This document shows, one piece after another, positions 21,409-29,717 of a stretch of DNA of 34,911 nucleotides (the stretch's first letter is position 1; each line of letters begins with the position of its first letter). Both the position numbers and the translations under genes were made by a program. The notes beneath the pieces were generated by a model. The model was given only the letters and a program-made list of their open reading frames with translations. It was not told the DNA's origin and searched no databases. The DNA is from an uncultured Lachnospiraceae bacterium (GTDB taxonomy: Bacteria > Bacillota > Clostridia > Lachnospirales > Lachnospiraceae). The stretch spans positions 1 through 34,911 of the forward strand of contig CAJUGD010000038.1 of assembly GCA_910586205.1 (NCBI GenBank), written 5' to 3'.

Positions 21409-22275
21409 TCACTCCCGAAAATACCTCTCCATAACCTCTCCTGCCGGCATTTCCTTCCCTGTAAACAGTCGAAAAGCCTCGGCTCCCTGCCACAGCAGCA
21501 TCCCGATTCCCGGAATTGTCTTGCAGCCCGCCTCCTTTGCCTCCGCAATCAGCCTGGTCTCTCTTGGATTATATACAACATCTGTCACCACCAGCTCCTT
21601 ATGGAAAACACCCCTGTCCTCAACCAGAGTCTCCTTATCTTCCGGCTTCATCCCCACCCTGGTACCATTGGTAAAAATATCACTCTCCCTAATCTCCTGA
21701 TAAAACTTTTCTTTATCTGCCAGATCATAAAGCTTCACCTTACACCCAGGCACATTGGAATGAATCTTCTCCACTGTCTTTACGGCATTTTCCCAAAACT
21801 CATCCCTCATGGCAAAAATGGACATTTCCCTTATCCCTTCCAAAGCCGCAGTAATTTCAATGGCCGTGGCTGCGCCTCCGGATCCTGCAATGGTCATTTT
21901 TTTCCCTTTAATCTCCACCCCATTTTCCCGGCAATTTCGCACCCAGCCATAACCATCCGTATTATGCCCAATAAACCTGGCGCTGTCCTTCACCACCGTG
22001 TTTACTGCCCCAATCAGCTCTGCTGCCTTGGAAAGCTCATCACAGCACGCTGCTGCTGCCGTTTTGCAAGGCATGGTCACGTTAAATCCCATTACATTCA
22101 GCAGGCGGAGAGCCTCAAAAGCTGCCTGTGTTTCTTCCTCCTTTACATCAAAAGCCAGATAAGCCCCGTCTACCCCCATTTTCTGGCAACTGTAATTCTG
22201 CATTGCCGGGGAACCTGAATGTCCCACCGGGCTTCCAATCAAAGCTAACAACCTGGTATGTCCGCTAATCTCCAT
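21409..22275 (-). CDS. aroE: Shikimate 5-dehydrogenase family protein
   Basis: AroE reduces 3-dehydroshikimate to shikimate with NADPH. The 288-residue protein has the substrate motif HSGSP at 19-23, catalytic Lys71 in NVTMPCK (canonical NVTVPHK, so His is replaced by Cys), Asp107 in GHNTDGYG, the dinucleotide loop AGSGGAATA and YNPRETRL. The PCK change and the lack of neighbouring aro genes leave room for a YdiB-like quinate/shikimate specificity. The start follows AAGGAGG. It is last in the S1-relQ-gdpD-dtd-aroE operon. Confidence 0.88.
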   Translation of the reverse strand: MEISGHTRLLALIGSPVGHSGSPAMQNYSCQKMGVDGAYLAFDVKEEETQAAFEALRLLNVMGFNVTMPCKTAAAACCDELSKAAELIGAVNTVVKDSARFIGHNTDGYGWVRNCRENGVEIKGKKMTIAGSGGAATAIEITAALEGIREMSIFAMRDEFWENAVKTVEKIHSNVPGCKVKLYDLADKEKFYQEIRESDIFTNGTRVGMKPEDKETLVEDRGVFHKELVVTDVVYNPRETRLIAEAKEAGCKTIPGIGMLLWQGAEAFRLFTGKEMPAGEVMERYFRE

Positions 22276-22320
22276 CCCTCAAGCCTCCTTCTTTTCATTA
22301 TTTACACATTCTCCCCGCCC

Positions 22321-22779
22321 TTACCGGCAAATTCCCTTGTCGTCTCCTTCCAGCATCAGGGTAAAAGGCCCGTCATTTACCAGCTCTACCTTCATATCCG
22401 CCCCAAATCTCCCGCACCCTACCTTCTTTACATACTTTCTGCATTGTGCCACAAAATACTCGTACAGCATGTGTGCCTTCTTTGGCTCTCCTGCCTTCAC
22501 AAAGCTGGGACGGTTCCCCTTATGGCAATCTGCATACAAAGTAAACTGACTGACCACCAGGATCTCTCCTCCCACGTCAGCCAGGGACAGATTCGTCTTC
22601 CCATGCTCATCCTCAAAAATCCGCAGCTTACAGATCTTATCCGCCATCTTGTCTGCTGCTGCCTCTGTATCCGTGTCCGCTGCACCCAGAAAAATCAAAA
22701 ACCCCTTTCCAATTTCCCCAATGATCTCTCCCTCCACCCGCACACAGGCATGATACACTCTCTGCACCACTGCTCTCAC
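22321..22779 (-). CDS. dtd: D-aminoacyl-tRNA deacylase
   Basis: Dtd removes D-amino acids (and mischarged glycine) from tRNA. The 152-residue protein has both active-site signatures: SQFTLYAD, and NDGPFTL carrying the Gly-cisPro. The start is GTG at 22779, 9 nt after AGGAGG and matching the usual MRAVVQRV N-terminus. It lies 45 nt before aroE and 86 nt after the GDPD gene. Confidence 0.95.
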   Translation of the reverse strand: MRAVVQRVYHACVRVEGEIIGEIGKGFLIFLGAADTDTEAAADKMADKICKLRIFEDEHGKTNLSLADVGGEILVVSQFTLYADCHKGNRPSFVKAGEPKKAHMLYEYFVAQCRKYVKKVGCGRFGADMKVELVNDGPFTLMLEGDDKGICR

Positions 22780-22865
22780 AATCCCAATCCTCCTGTCAAT
22801 TTTAAACCGTACCTATACAGGCCAAAGCATGTTTGAAAATTTATTCTGCCTTTTTGTTCCCTGTC

Positions 22866-24668
22866 TTACCGAAATACCATCTCAAGATACTCGACCAGTG
22901 TCTCTGTGGCCTCCTCCCGATAGATTATCTCCCTGGCCAGCACCGGATAATCTGTAATCAAATTGTCCGCTCCCAGCATTCTCAGCCTTTCCATCTCGCT
23001 CTTGGAATTGACCGTCCAAACATGAACCCCCATGCCTCTCTCATGGGCACGCTCCACCACCTGCCGATCCACAAAGCTGGCCCGGATGCTGATAAAGTCC
23101 ACAATTTCATTAAAGTACAGATCTCCATAGGCCGCCGACAAAATATATCCGGTACGAAGCTCTGGCGCCAGGCTTTTCATCCTCTCCAGATAGCTAAGGC
23201 TTGTAGAGGACACCACACACTGATCCTCCATTCCCCACTCCCGGATCATTTCCGCAACCATCTCCGGAAGCCTGCTGTCCTTTCCAACATTTTTCACCTC
23301 AATATTCAGGTTAATCTTTCCCTTGCAAAGTTCCATTACCTGTTCCAGACGCGGAATCGGCTCTCCTGTATATTCCGGCGAAAACCAGCCGCCTACCTCC
23401 AGTCTCTGCAGCTCCTCCCAAGTCATGGAAGCAATGGTCTGATTTAATCCTGCCACCCTTTTTAATGTGGCATCATGTCCCAGCACTGCCACCCCATCCT
23501 TTGTCATCTGTACATCCAGCTCCACAAAATCTGCCATGTCTTCTACAGCCGCCTCAATGGCCGCTATCGTATTCTCCGGCGCCCTTTTAGAACTTCCCCG
23601 GTGAGCAGTGATCTGGGTCTCAAAAAATATTTCATCGGATATGGCAAACCCATGAGAAACCATATCAAAAATACACAATAGCGCCGCTGCTGCAATCATC
23701 GACGCTATGGCTACCATTCTTTTTTTCACTGCAGGATGTTCAGAAAGCCTTCTGCTGTAATGCTTCTTCCTGGGATATACAGAGTTTCCATAAAAACAGT
23801 ACATTGCTCCCAAAGCCCCAAAATCCGTCACAATCAGAAAAATCCCGCCTAAAAACAGCATCCCCCGCTCAATCTTCTCTGTCACCATCAAAAGCACAGC
23901 CATTGCAAGAGTTCTCTGTGCATAAACAACAACAGAAACAGCAGCAGCAAACACCGCGAGAAGATACACTGCCACCACAACCAATGCTATAGCCAGATTA
24001 CACAAAACCAAAAATACAACAATCTGCCGTCCATGCTCTCTTACTATGTGTTGGCTGCTTTTTTGTGCCTGCATATATTTCTGCCGGTTTCCCATACATC
24101 CATACCCTGTAAAAACACCAGGAAGTGAAAATAAAATACAAACAACCAGAAAAAAAACCGCTGCCCACAGCACCCATCCGATTCCCAGCATTTCCTTAAT
24201 CACAAAATTCAGCGGGCGGATGTGTGAAAGGTATCTGGCCATGGGCAGCAGATTTACCACAAAAAAATGGGCCGCCAACACCAGACACAATCTCCAGTTT
24301 TTCCTGTAAATCTCTTTTGCTGTCTTTTGCAGTCCGTCCCGGAAAATATGAAAAGGGGTCAGCTTATGTTCACAGGCTGACCCCCAGAAAGCTGTAACCA
24401 GCCCGGCGCTTTCCAATAAAATAAGTAAAAGCCCGGCTATGCTAATCAGCAGAAGCACTGGTATGGTCCACGGCTGAACCAGAAAATCTCCAAAGTTAGA
24501 CGCTGTCAGATAGCTGTATCCAGCCATTGTAAGCGACCACCGCAGAATCCGGTTTGCCAGCCGCAGATATACCGGAAAAAAAATCCCCCGGTATAGAAGC
24601 TCAAACAAAAGAACATTTCCCAGATTCTGACGAACCATCTGCCATGTTTCTTTTGTCAATGTCTTCAT
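22866..24668 (-). CDS. Membrane glycerophosphodiester phosphodiesterase
   Basis: The roughly 340 N-terminal residues form a polytopic membrane domain of the GDPD-associated type. The C-terminal catalytic barrel begins with TAHRGSSKRAPENT (His356) and continues with ELDVQMTKDG and LGHDATLKR; both catalytic histidines and the metal acidic residues are present. It probably hydrolyses glycerophosphodiesters or polymer-linked glycerophosphate outside the membrane. I start at ATG 24668 (MKTLTKETW, 600 residues); the open frame extends to a TTG at 24707 inside relQ. The start overlaps the end of relQ closely (7-nt gap). Confidence 0.9.
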   Translation of the reverse strand: MKTLTKETWQMVRQNLGNVLLFELLYRGIFFPVYLRLANRILRWSLTMAGYSYLTASNFGDFLVQPWTIPVLLLISIAGLLLILLESAGLVTAFWGSACEHKLTPFHIFRDGLQKTAKEIYRKNWRLCLVLAAHFFVVNLLPMARYLSHIRPLNFVIKEMLGIGWVLWAAVFFLVVCILFSLPGVFTGYGCMGNRQKYMQAQKSSQHIVREHGRQIVVFLVLCNLAIALVVVAVYLLAVFAAAVSVVVYAQRTLAMAVLLMVTEKIERGMLFLGGIFLIVTDFGALGAMYCFYGNSVYPRKKHYSRRLSEHPAVKKRMVAIASMIAAAALLCIFDMVSHGFAISDEIFFETQITAHRGSSKRAPENTIAAIEAAVEDMADFVELDVQMTKDGVAVLGHDATLKRVAGLNQTIASMTWEELQRLEVGGWFSPEYTGEPIPRLEQVMELCKGKINLNIEVKNVGKDSRLPEMVAEMIREWGMEDQCVVSSTSLSYLERMKSLAPELRTGYILSAAYGDLYFNEIVDFISIRASFVDRQVVERAHERGMGVHVWTVNSKSEMERLRMLGADNLITDYPVLAREIIYREEATETLVEYLEMVFR

Positions 24669-24675
24669 GGTACGT

Positions 24676-25338
24676 TCACTCTTTCTGCTCCTCCCCCAGC
24701 GACGCAATCATTTGATTCAGCGAAAACATCTTGTCATCCAGCATATCCACTACAGCAGCACATGCCTTTAGCTCCGCCTGTACGCTTGCCGGGGCATTTC
24801 CTTCAAATTTGTAATAAATCTTGTGCTCCAGACTCGCCCAAAAATCCATTGCCACCGTTCGGATCTGAATCTCCACCTTGGTTTCTGCAGGTCCCTGACT
24901 TAAATAGATGGGTATGGTAACAACCATATGATAGCTTTTATACCCATTCGGCTTGGGATTTCTGATATAATCCTTCACATGAAGAATTGTCACATCACTC
25001 TGCCGTGCAATCATATCCGCGATCTGATAAATATCCTGGGTATAGGAGCATATGATCCGGATACCTGCAATATCATTGAGCCTTTCCACCATATTCTGGA
25101 TAGTAACCTCATGCCCTGCGCGCTTTAGCTTCTTGACAATGCTGCTGGGCGTTTTTAAACGGGATTTAATGTGCTCAATGGGCGTATGTCCATAAATGTG
25201 AACAAATTCACTGTTTAGAATCTCAATCTTGGTGTTGATTTCCTTCAGCGCGGAATCATACAAAAACATGATAGATTTCCACTGGTCGATCTGGCTGCGG
25301 TTATTAGGAACCTTTGATACCTGTATGCTGCTTTCCAT
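24676..25338 (-). CDS. relQ: Small alarmone synthetase (RelQ/YjbM type)
   Basis: This 220-residue protein is a stand-alone (p)ppGpp synthetase without the hydrolase and TGS/ACT domains of Rel. Synthetase motifs are intact: DIAGIRIIC at 89-97, KPNGYKSYH at 129-137, EIQIRT at 156-161 and EHK at 171-173. The C-terminal helix (ELKACAAVVDMLDDKMFSL) is the tetramerisation helix type seen in RelQ. It lies 3 nt after the S1-protein stop and just before the GDPD gene, so all are co-transcribed. Its ribosome site is weak, suggesting coupling to the S1 gene. Confidence 0.92.
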   Translation of the reverse strand: MESSIQVSKVPNNRSQIDQWKSIMFLYDSALKEINTKIEILNSEFVHIYGHTPIEHIKSRLKTPSSIVKKLKRAGHEVTIQNMVERLNDIAGIRIICSYTQDIYQIADMIARQSDVTILHVKDYIRNPKPNGYKSYHMVVTIPIYLSQGPAETKVEIQIRTVAMDFWASLEHKIYYKFEGNAPASVQAELKACAAVVDMLDDKMFSLNQMIASLGEEQKE

Positions 25339-25341
25339 ACA

Positions 25342-26187
25342 TTAAAGCTTAATGTCCTTCAGCAAGGAGGCAAGTCCTGTGGTGGCGGCTCCGGACTCCT
25401 TGTAATGAAATACTTCTTCCTTTGTCTCCTCGCCCTGCTCTAAAGCCTTCATGCTCAGGCTGATACGACCGTCTCCTACACCAATAACCTTTACCTTAAC
25501 CTTCTGGCCTTCCTTCAGCACCACTCCAGGATTCTTAATGCGCTGCGCACTGATCTGAGATACATGCAGAAGTCCCGTTACGCCTGTCTCCAGATCGACA
25601 AAAGCGCCGTAATCCTTAATGCTGTCCACAGTGCCCTCTAAAACAGCGCCAACCTTGACTGCTGACATTTTTTCTGCTTTCTCGGCAGCCTCTTTTTCTT
25701 TCATTACCACTCGGGCTGACAAAACCAGCTTCTTGCGCTCCGGCTCCACGGTAATCGGCACCACCTCCAGATACTTGCCTACATAATCCTCTAACTTTTC
25801 TACATATCTGGTGGAAATATGGGATGCCGGAATAAAGCCCTGAATCTCATCAATGTAAGCCACTACGCCGGACTTTACTACCTCTTTAACCTTAACCTTG
25901 GCAACCGTCTTATTCTGCATCATCTCCAGAAGGTTAGCCCATTTCTGTGCATCGGGTCCCTCCTGCTCCTGGTAATCATTGCGGCGCTGGTCAAACTCCT
26001 TATAAGAAGCCTCCAGCTCATTGGCAAAATCCGCCATAGTCTCTGCTTTTTCCGTTTCTGCCTTCACCGGCTCTGCTGCAGACTCCGCAGCATTTACCGC
26101 CTCCGCCTCTGCGGCTTTTGGCTCAGCGGCTGCAGCCTCCATGGCTTCTGCCGCATTTACTTCCATGTTCTTTACTTCTTCATTCAT
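25342..26187 (-). CDS. S1-domain RNA-binding protein
   Basis: The 281-residue protein starts with an Ala/Glu-rich segment of about 50 residues (repeats of AAEAEA type). Two S1 (OB-fold) domains follow: about 93-162 (VKVKEVVKSGVVAYIDEIQG, FIPASHIS) and about 175-245 (GAVLEGTVDSIKDYGAFVDL, GLLHVSQIS). It is shorter than ribosomal protein S1 and resembles the S1-like proteins of clostridia that act on mRNA or ribosomes. The start follows AAAGGAG. It heads the operon with relQ, linking translation and stringent signalling by position only. Confidence 0.88.
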   Translation of the reverse strand: MNEEVKNMEVNAAEAMEAAAAEPKAAEAEAVNAAESAAEPVKAETEKAETMADFANELEASYKEFDQRRNDYQEQEGPDAQKWANLLEMMQNKTVAKVKVKEVVKSGVVAYIDEIQGFIPASHISTRYVEKLEDYVGKYLEVVPITVEPERKKLVLSARVVMKEKEAAEKAEKMSAVKVGAVLEGTVDSIKDYGAFVDLETGVTGLLHVSQISAQRIKNPGVVLKEGQKVKVKVIGVGDGRISLSMKALEQGEETKEEVFHYKESGAATTGLASLLKDIKL

Positions 26188-26306
26188 TGTACAACACTCC
26201 TTTACTCTGCCTCATTACCGGATTAAAGGAACCAACGCTCCGGCTGCTACGAAGACTTTACCACATTTTCGCATATTTTTCTATAGTTTTCTTCGGAAAA
26301 ATGTGT

Positions 26307-26312
26307 TATACT
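26307..26312 (+). promoter_or_regulatory. Possible extended -10 element for the PHP-LysR genes
   Basis: TGTTATACT gives an extended -10 (TG-N-TATACT) with no clear -35. The leader that would follow contains the hairpin CCCAAAG, CAG, CTTTGGG near 26347-26363. Confidence 0.3.
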
Positions 26313-26409
26313 CGGTACGGTTTCTTAAAACAGCCCTTTTTTTGCTCCCAAAGCAGCTTTGGGCTGCAGAATAGAAACTAATTCTTAATCATTAACAGGA
26401 CAAAAGCAT

Positions 26410-27159
26410 ATGAAAGACATTCTTGATCTGCATACTCACACCATTGCCAGCGGTCATGCCTACAACACGCTTTACGAGATGGCGCAGTCCGCCTCCCAAA
26501 AGAGACTGGCACTTTTAGGCGTCACAGAACACGCCCCGCGTATTCCCGGAGCCTGCCACCCCTTTTATTTCATTAATTTTAAAGTGATCCCCCGGACTCT
26601 TTTCGGCGTCCGCCTTCTGATGGGCTGTGAGCTGAATATTATTGACCAAAGCGGCGCTATTGACCTGGAACCTCGTTACCAGGGGGAGTTAGACTTTGGC
26701 ATTGCCAGCATTCATGAGCCCTGCTATGACAAGGGCACTGCCGCACAGAATACAGCCGCCTACTTAGGCGCCATGAAAAATCCTCTGGTACACATAATCG
26801 GCCATCCGGATGACGGACGCTTTCCTGTGGACTATGAAACCTTAGTCTGTGCCGCAAAAGAACATCATGTACTGCTGGAAGTAAACAACAGCTCCCTCAC
26901 CCCTGGCTGCCACCGGAAGAACTCCCGTGAAAACCTGATTACCATGCTGGAGTATTGCCGCAAATACCAGGTCTCCATCATTATGGACAGTGACGCTCAC
27001 TGTGAAGCCGATGTGGGAAACCATGCCAATGCCCACAGCATTTTGGAGGAAACAGGCTTCCCGGAAGCTTTAGTGGTCAACAACTCTCTCCAAAAGGCGG
27101 CTTCATTCCTGCCGACCCTTCAAAAGCACCTTGCTTTAGGAGAATACAGCCATGATTAA
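26410..27159 (+). CDS. PHP-domain phosphatase (YcdX-like)
   Basis: The 249-residue protein is a single PHP domain of the YcdX type, a trinuclear metal phosphoesterase. Metal ligands are visible as HTHT at 8-11, TEHAPRIPG, the GCELNI Glu, SIHEP, IIGHPDDGRF and DSDAHC. It is too short and too YcdX-like to be called HisK histidinol phosphatase with confidence, and no his genes are near. It precedes a LysR regulator with an 8-nt overlap, so the regulator may control this gene. Confidence 0.85.
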   Translation: MKDILDLHTHTIASGHAYNTLYEMAQSASQKRLALLGVTEHAPRIPGACHPFYFINFKVIPRTLFGVRLLMGCELNIIDQSGAIDLEPRYQGELDFGIASIHEPCYDKGTAAQNTAAYLGAMKNPLVHIIGHPDDGRFPVDYETLVCAAKEHHVLLEVNNSSLTPGCHRKNSRENLITMLEYCRKYQVSIIMDSDAHCEADVGNHANAHSILEETGFPEALVVNNSLQKAASFLPTLQKHLALGEYSHD

Positions 27160-28099
27160 TTTCCTGAACCTGGAATATTTTCTTGTGGCGGCAGAGGAAC
27201 TGAACTTTACAAAAGCCGCCAAGCAGCTTTATATCTCCCAGCAGTCCTTAAGCAATCACATTTCCAATATGGAAAAGGAATTTGATGTGATTTTGTTTAA
27301 CCGGACAAATCCTCTGACACTGACCTATGCGGGCCAGGCATTGAAAAAGCGGGCAAGGCAGCTTCTTGTCATGAAAAACGAGACCTACCGGGAGCTGGCA
27401 GACATCAAGGACTTTTCCACCGGAAAACTTACCATTGGAGTATCCCATACCAGAGGCCGGGTCATCCTTCCGGAAATCCTCCCAATATACCGGGAGCAAT
27501 TTCCCAATATAGACCTTTGTCTTTTAGAGGGCAATTCTACAGAGTTAGACAACGGACTTCTTCATGGCGATGTGGACCTAATCATTGGAATGCTGCCCTT
27601 TCGGGTGGAAAATGTAGGGACTGTTCCTATCTGTGAGGAAGAAATCCTTCTGGCTGTGTCTGATGCAGTCTTAGAACGCTCCTTCCCCGACCAGGCAGCA
27701 GAAATCAAAGAGCAGCTTGCCAGCCACACGGATCTGACGCTTTTAAGTGACTGTCCTTTCCTTCTCATCAATGAGGGGAATCGGGTGCGCACTCTTGCCA
27801 ACGAAATGTTTGCAGATGCTGCCATTACCCCACAGATTATCTTAGAGACCGAAAATATTGAGACCGTACTGGCTTTAGCCATGAAGGGAATGGGAATTAC
27901 CTTTTACCCCAAAATGTTTATGGCAAGCCACAAGGATATTAATGCTTTTAATGATAAAGTTAGACTGCATACATCCATGAATTTTTATTCCTTGGATTCT
28001 CCCAAAGCCCATGGAACCTTGGCCATCGGCTTTCATAAGGGACATTATATGTCTCAAGCCGCACAGGAATTTATACGAATCGCCAAAGAGGTACTGTAA
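27152..28099 (+). CDS. LysR-family transcriptional regulator
   Basis: The 315-residue protein has an N-terminal winged helix-turn-helix (LEYFLVAAEELNFTKAAKQL, then YISQQSLSNHISNMEKEFD) and a periplasmic-binding-protein-like effector domain from about 90 (KLTIGVSHTRGRVILPEIL). The ligand is unknown. The start lies inside the PHP gene after TTAGGAGAA, indicating translational coupling, and a terminator follows at 28134-28190. LysR genes usually sit divergent from their target; here it is downstream of it. Confidence 0.92.
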   Translation: MINFLNLEYFLVAAEELNFTKAAKQLYISQQSLSNHISNMEKEFDVILFNRTNPLTLTYAGQALKKRARQLLVMKNETYRELADIKDFSTGKLTIGVSHTRGRVILPEILPIYREQFPNIDLCLLEGNSTELDNGLLHGDVDLIIGMLPFRVENVGTVPICEEEILLAVSDAVLERSFPDQAAEIKEQLASHTDLTLLSDCPFLLINEGNRVRTLANEMFADAAITPQIILETENIETVLALAMKGMGITFYPKMFMASHKDINAFNDKVRLHTSMNFYSLDSPKAHGTLAIGFHKGHYMSQAAQEFIRIAKEVL

Positions 28100-28133
28100 G
28101 CTTAAACGTTCCGAATCAAAACAGATAGTTAAA

Positions 28134-28190
28134 AGGCTGCCGCAAAATCCCGCAATGAATACGCCGGTTTGCAGCAGCCTCTTATTTTTT
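28134..28190 (+). terminator. Terminator after the LysR gene
   Basis: AGGCTGC (28134-28140) pairs with GCAGCCT (28174-28180) and GCAAA with TTTGC inside it, across one mismatch; TTATTTTTT follows. Confidence 0.8.
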
Positions 28191-28260
28191 ACAAATTTTC
28201 AATCATACTCATATTTTCTTGTCACAATATCTTTTTACATCTATGTTCCTGTAACTCATA

Positions 28261-29700
28261 TTATTTCAGAATCCCTCCAAGCAGTGTAGATAACCGTTTC
28301 GTGAGAGCATCCGCATTATTCAGGAAAATCACATCCTGCACTTTGTTTTCTTTTACAAAATCAATTAAATTATCCTCATAATACCTATAGTCTACCACAT
28401 AAACCATCTGATAATGATCTACCAAAAACGGCACAAAGGCATTTCCATAAGATTCCTTGATCACCACACAGGAAGAACCATCTGTAATATCCGGATTATT
28501 GATCCAGGAAAAAGGATTATCTCCTCCGATAAAGCAGCTATACTTAACTCCCGGAGCATAGTCACTCACATCATTAATAATGTTCCATTTCTTTTCTCCT
28601 CCGTCCTTTTCAATATACCGGATCACGTTTGTCCCCTTTGGCACATAAGCCGTAATGGTATCTGCATTATTCTTCAGAACCTCTGATTGATTGCTGAACG
28701 AATAAAAGCTTCCGACAAAATGGTCAAATACTCTTGTCTCATACTCCTCCAGCCCCTTGGGTTCAAATCCTTTTGCCTTTGCAAATTCCAAATAGCCATA
28801 ATAAGCGCCCAAAGCAGTCCAATGATGATCCGTGTTATAATATATATATTCTGCGTTATGCTTTTTCAAAGTATCAAAAACCGGCACCTTTTTCACACTG
28901 CTGTCAATCTGTCCATACACATAATCAAAAACCTTATTTTGAGGAGAGCTTTTTAAATTTTCCTGAATCTTTTCATCCAAACATACACTTACTGCCGTAG
29001 GCACAAGCATGTTATATACCTGGGCTGTTCCACTAAGCTTCTTGGCCGCATCATTGATAGCAGCCGCATACAAGTCAGCCCCTTCCCGGTTAAAATAATA
29101 AAGCTCAAATCCCTTTCCGTCCGCAATATATACGGTTCCTGCCACCTCAGGCTCTGTGTGAATCGTGGCATCCGGAAGTTTCTCCTGTCCTGCCTCGGCT
29201 GCCATCTGAGCCGCTTCCGCCACCACATCAGAAATGGAACTGTCCATTGTTTCCGTCTGTCTTTCAGCCAGCGTCTCTTTTACAGGTTCAGCGTCTTCAT
29301 CCTCCTGCTGTTCTGGAAAGGTTTCCGCTGCTGCCGGAGGATTTCCTGCCTCCGGTATCTCATCTGCCTCTGCGATTGCTCCGTAAAGCTGCTGGGTCTT
29401 CACCCCATAAAGCTCCTTCACCTTGGAATTGGCTGAAAGCAATGTCTCACGGAAAGGGAAAGTATCTGCATACCACAATGTGATCTGGCTGAAATACTCA
29501 CCGCTTAAAAAGGTATTCAGTTGAAACTGAGGGAACCGTTCCAGCTCCCTCTTTTCCACATCTGATACTTTAGGTCTTAAAGGTATGGACATCCCTAATA
29601 TAAACAAAACAAGAAGACCAATAACAAAAAGATATAATGTAACTTTATCACGACGTTTCAAAAGCTTTCGTACCTGAAGCTTCATATGATGTTTTCTCAT
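28261..29700 (-). CDS. DHHW-family protein, AlgJ/AlgX-like partner of the O-acyltransferase
   Basis: The 479-residue protein has one membrane segment at about 21-40 and a large outer domain. An acidic low-complexity insert lies at about 110-150, and the name-giving DHHW motif is at 291-294 (YYNTDHHWTALGAY). Asp-His pairs of this type serve as the catalytic acid-histidine in the SGNH-like AlgJ/AlgX/DltD group, which place acyl groups on extracellular polymers. It starts 17 nt after the MBOAT gene, forming the usual two-gene O-acetylation cassette. A second in-frame Met at residue 6 is a possible start. Confidence 0.88.
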   Translation of the reverse strand: MRKHHMKLQVRKLLKRRDKVTLYLFVIGLLVLFILGMSIPLRPKVSDVEKRELERFPQFQLNTFLSGEYFSQITLWYADTFPFRETLLSANSKVKELYGVKTQQLYGAIAEADEIPEAGNPPAAAETFPEQQEDEDAEPVKETLAERQTETMDSSISDVVAEAAQMAAEAGQEKLPDATIHTEPEVAGTVYIADGKGFELYYFNREGADLYAAAINDAAKKLSGTAQVYNMLVPTAVSVCLDEKIQENLKSSPQNKVFDYVYGQIDSSVKKVPVFDTLKKHNAEYIYYNTDHHWTALGAYYGYLEFAKAKGFEPKGLEEYETRVFDHFVGSFYSFSNQSEVLKNNADTITAYVPKGTNVIRYIEKDGGEKKWNIINDVSDYAPGVKYSCFIGGDNPFSWINNPDITDGSSCVVIKESYGNAFVPFLVDHYQMVYVVDYRYYEDNLIDFVKENKVQDVIFLNNADALTKRLSTLLGGILK

Positions 29701-29717
29701 ATATTGTCCGTTCCCTT

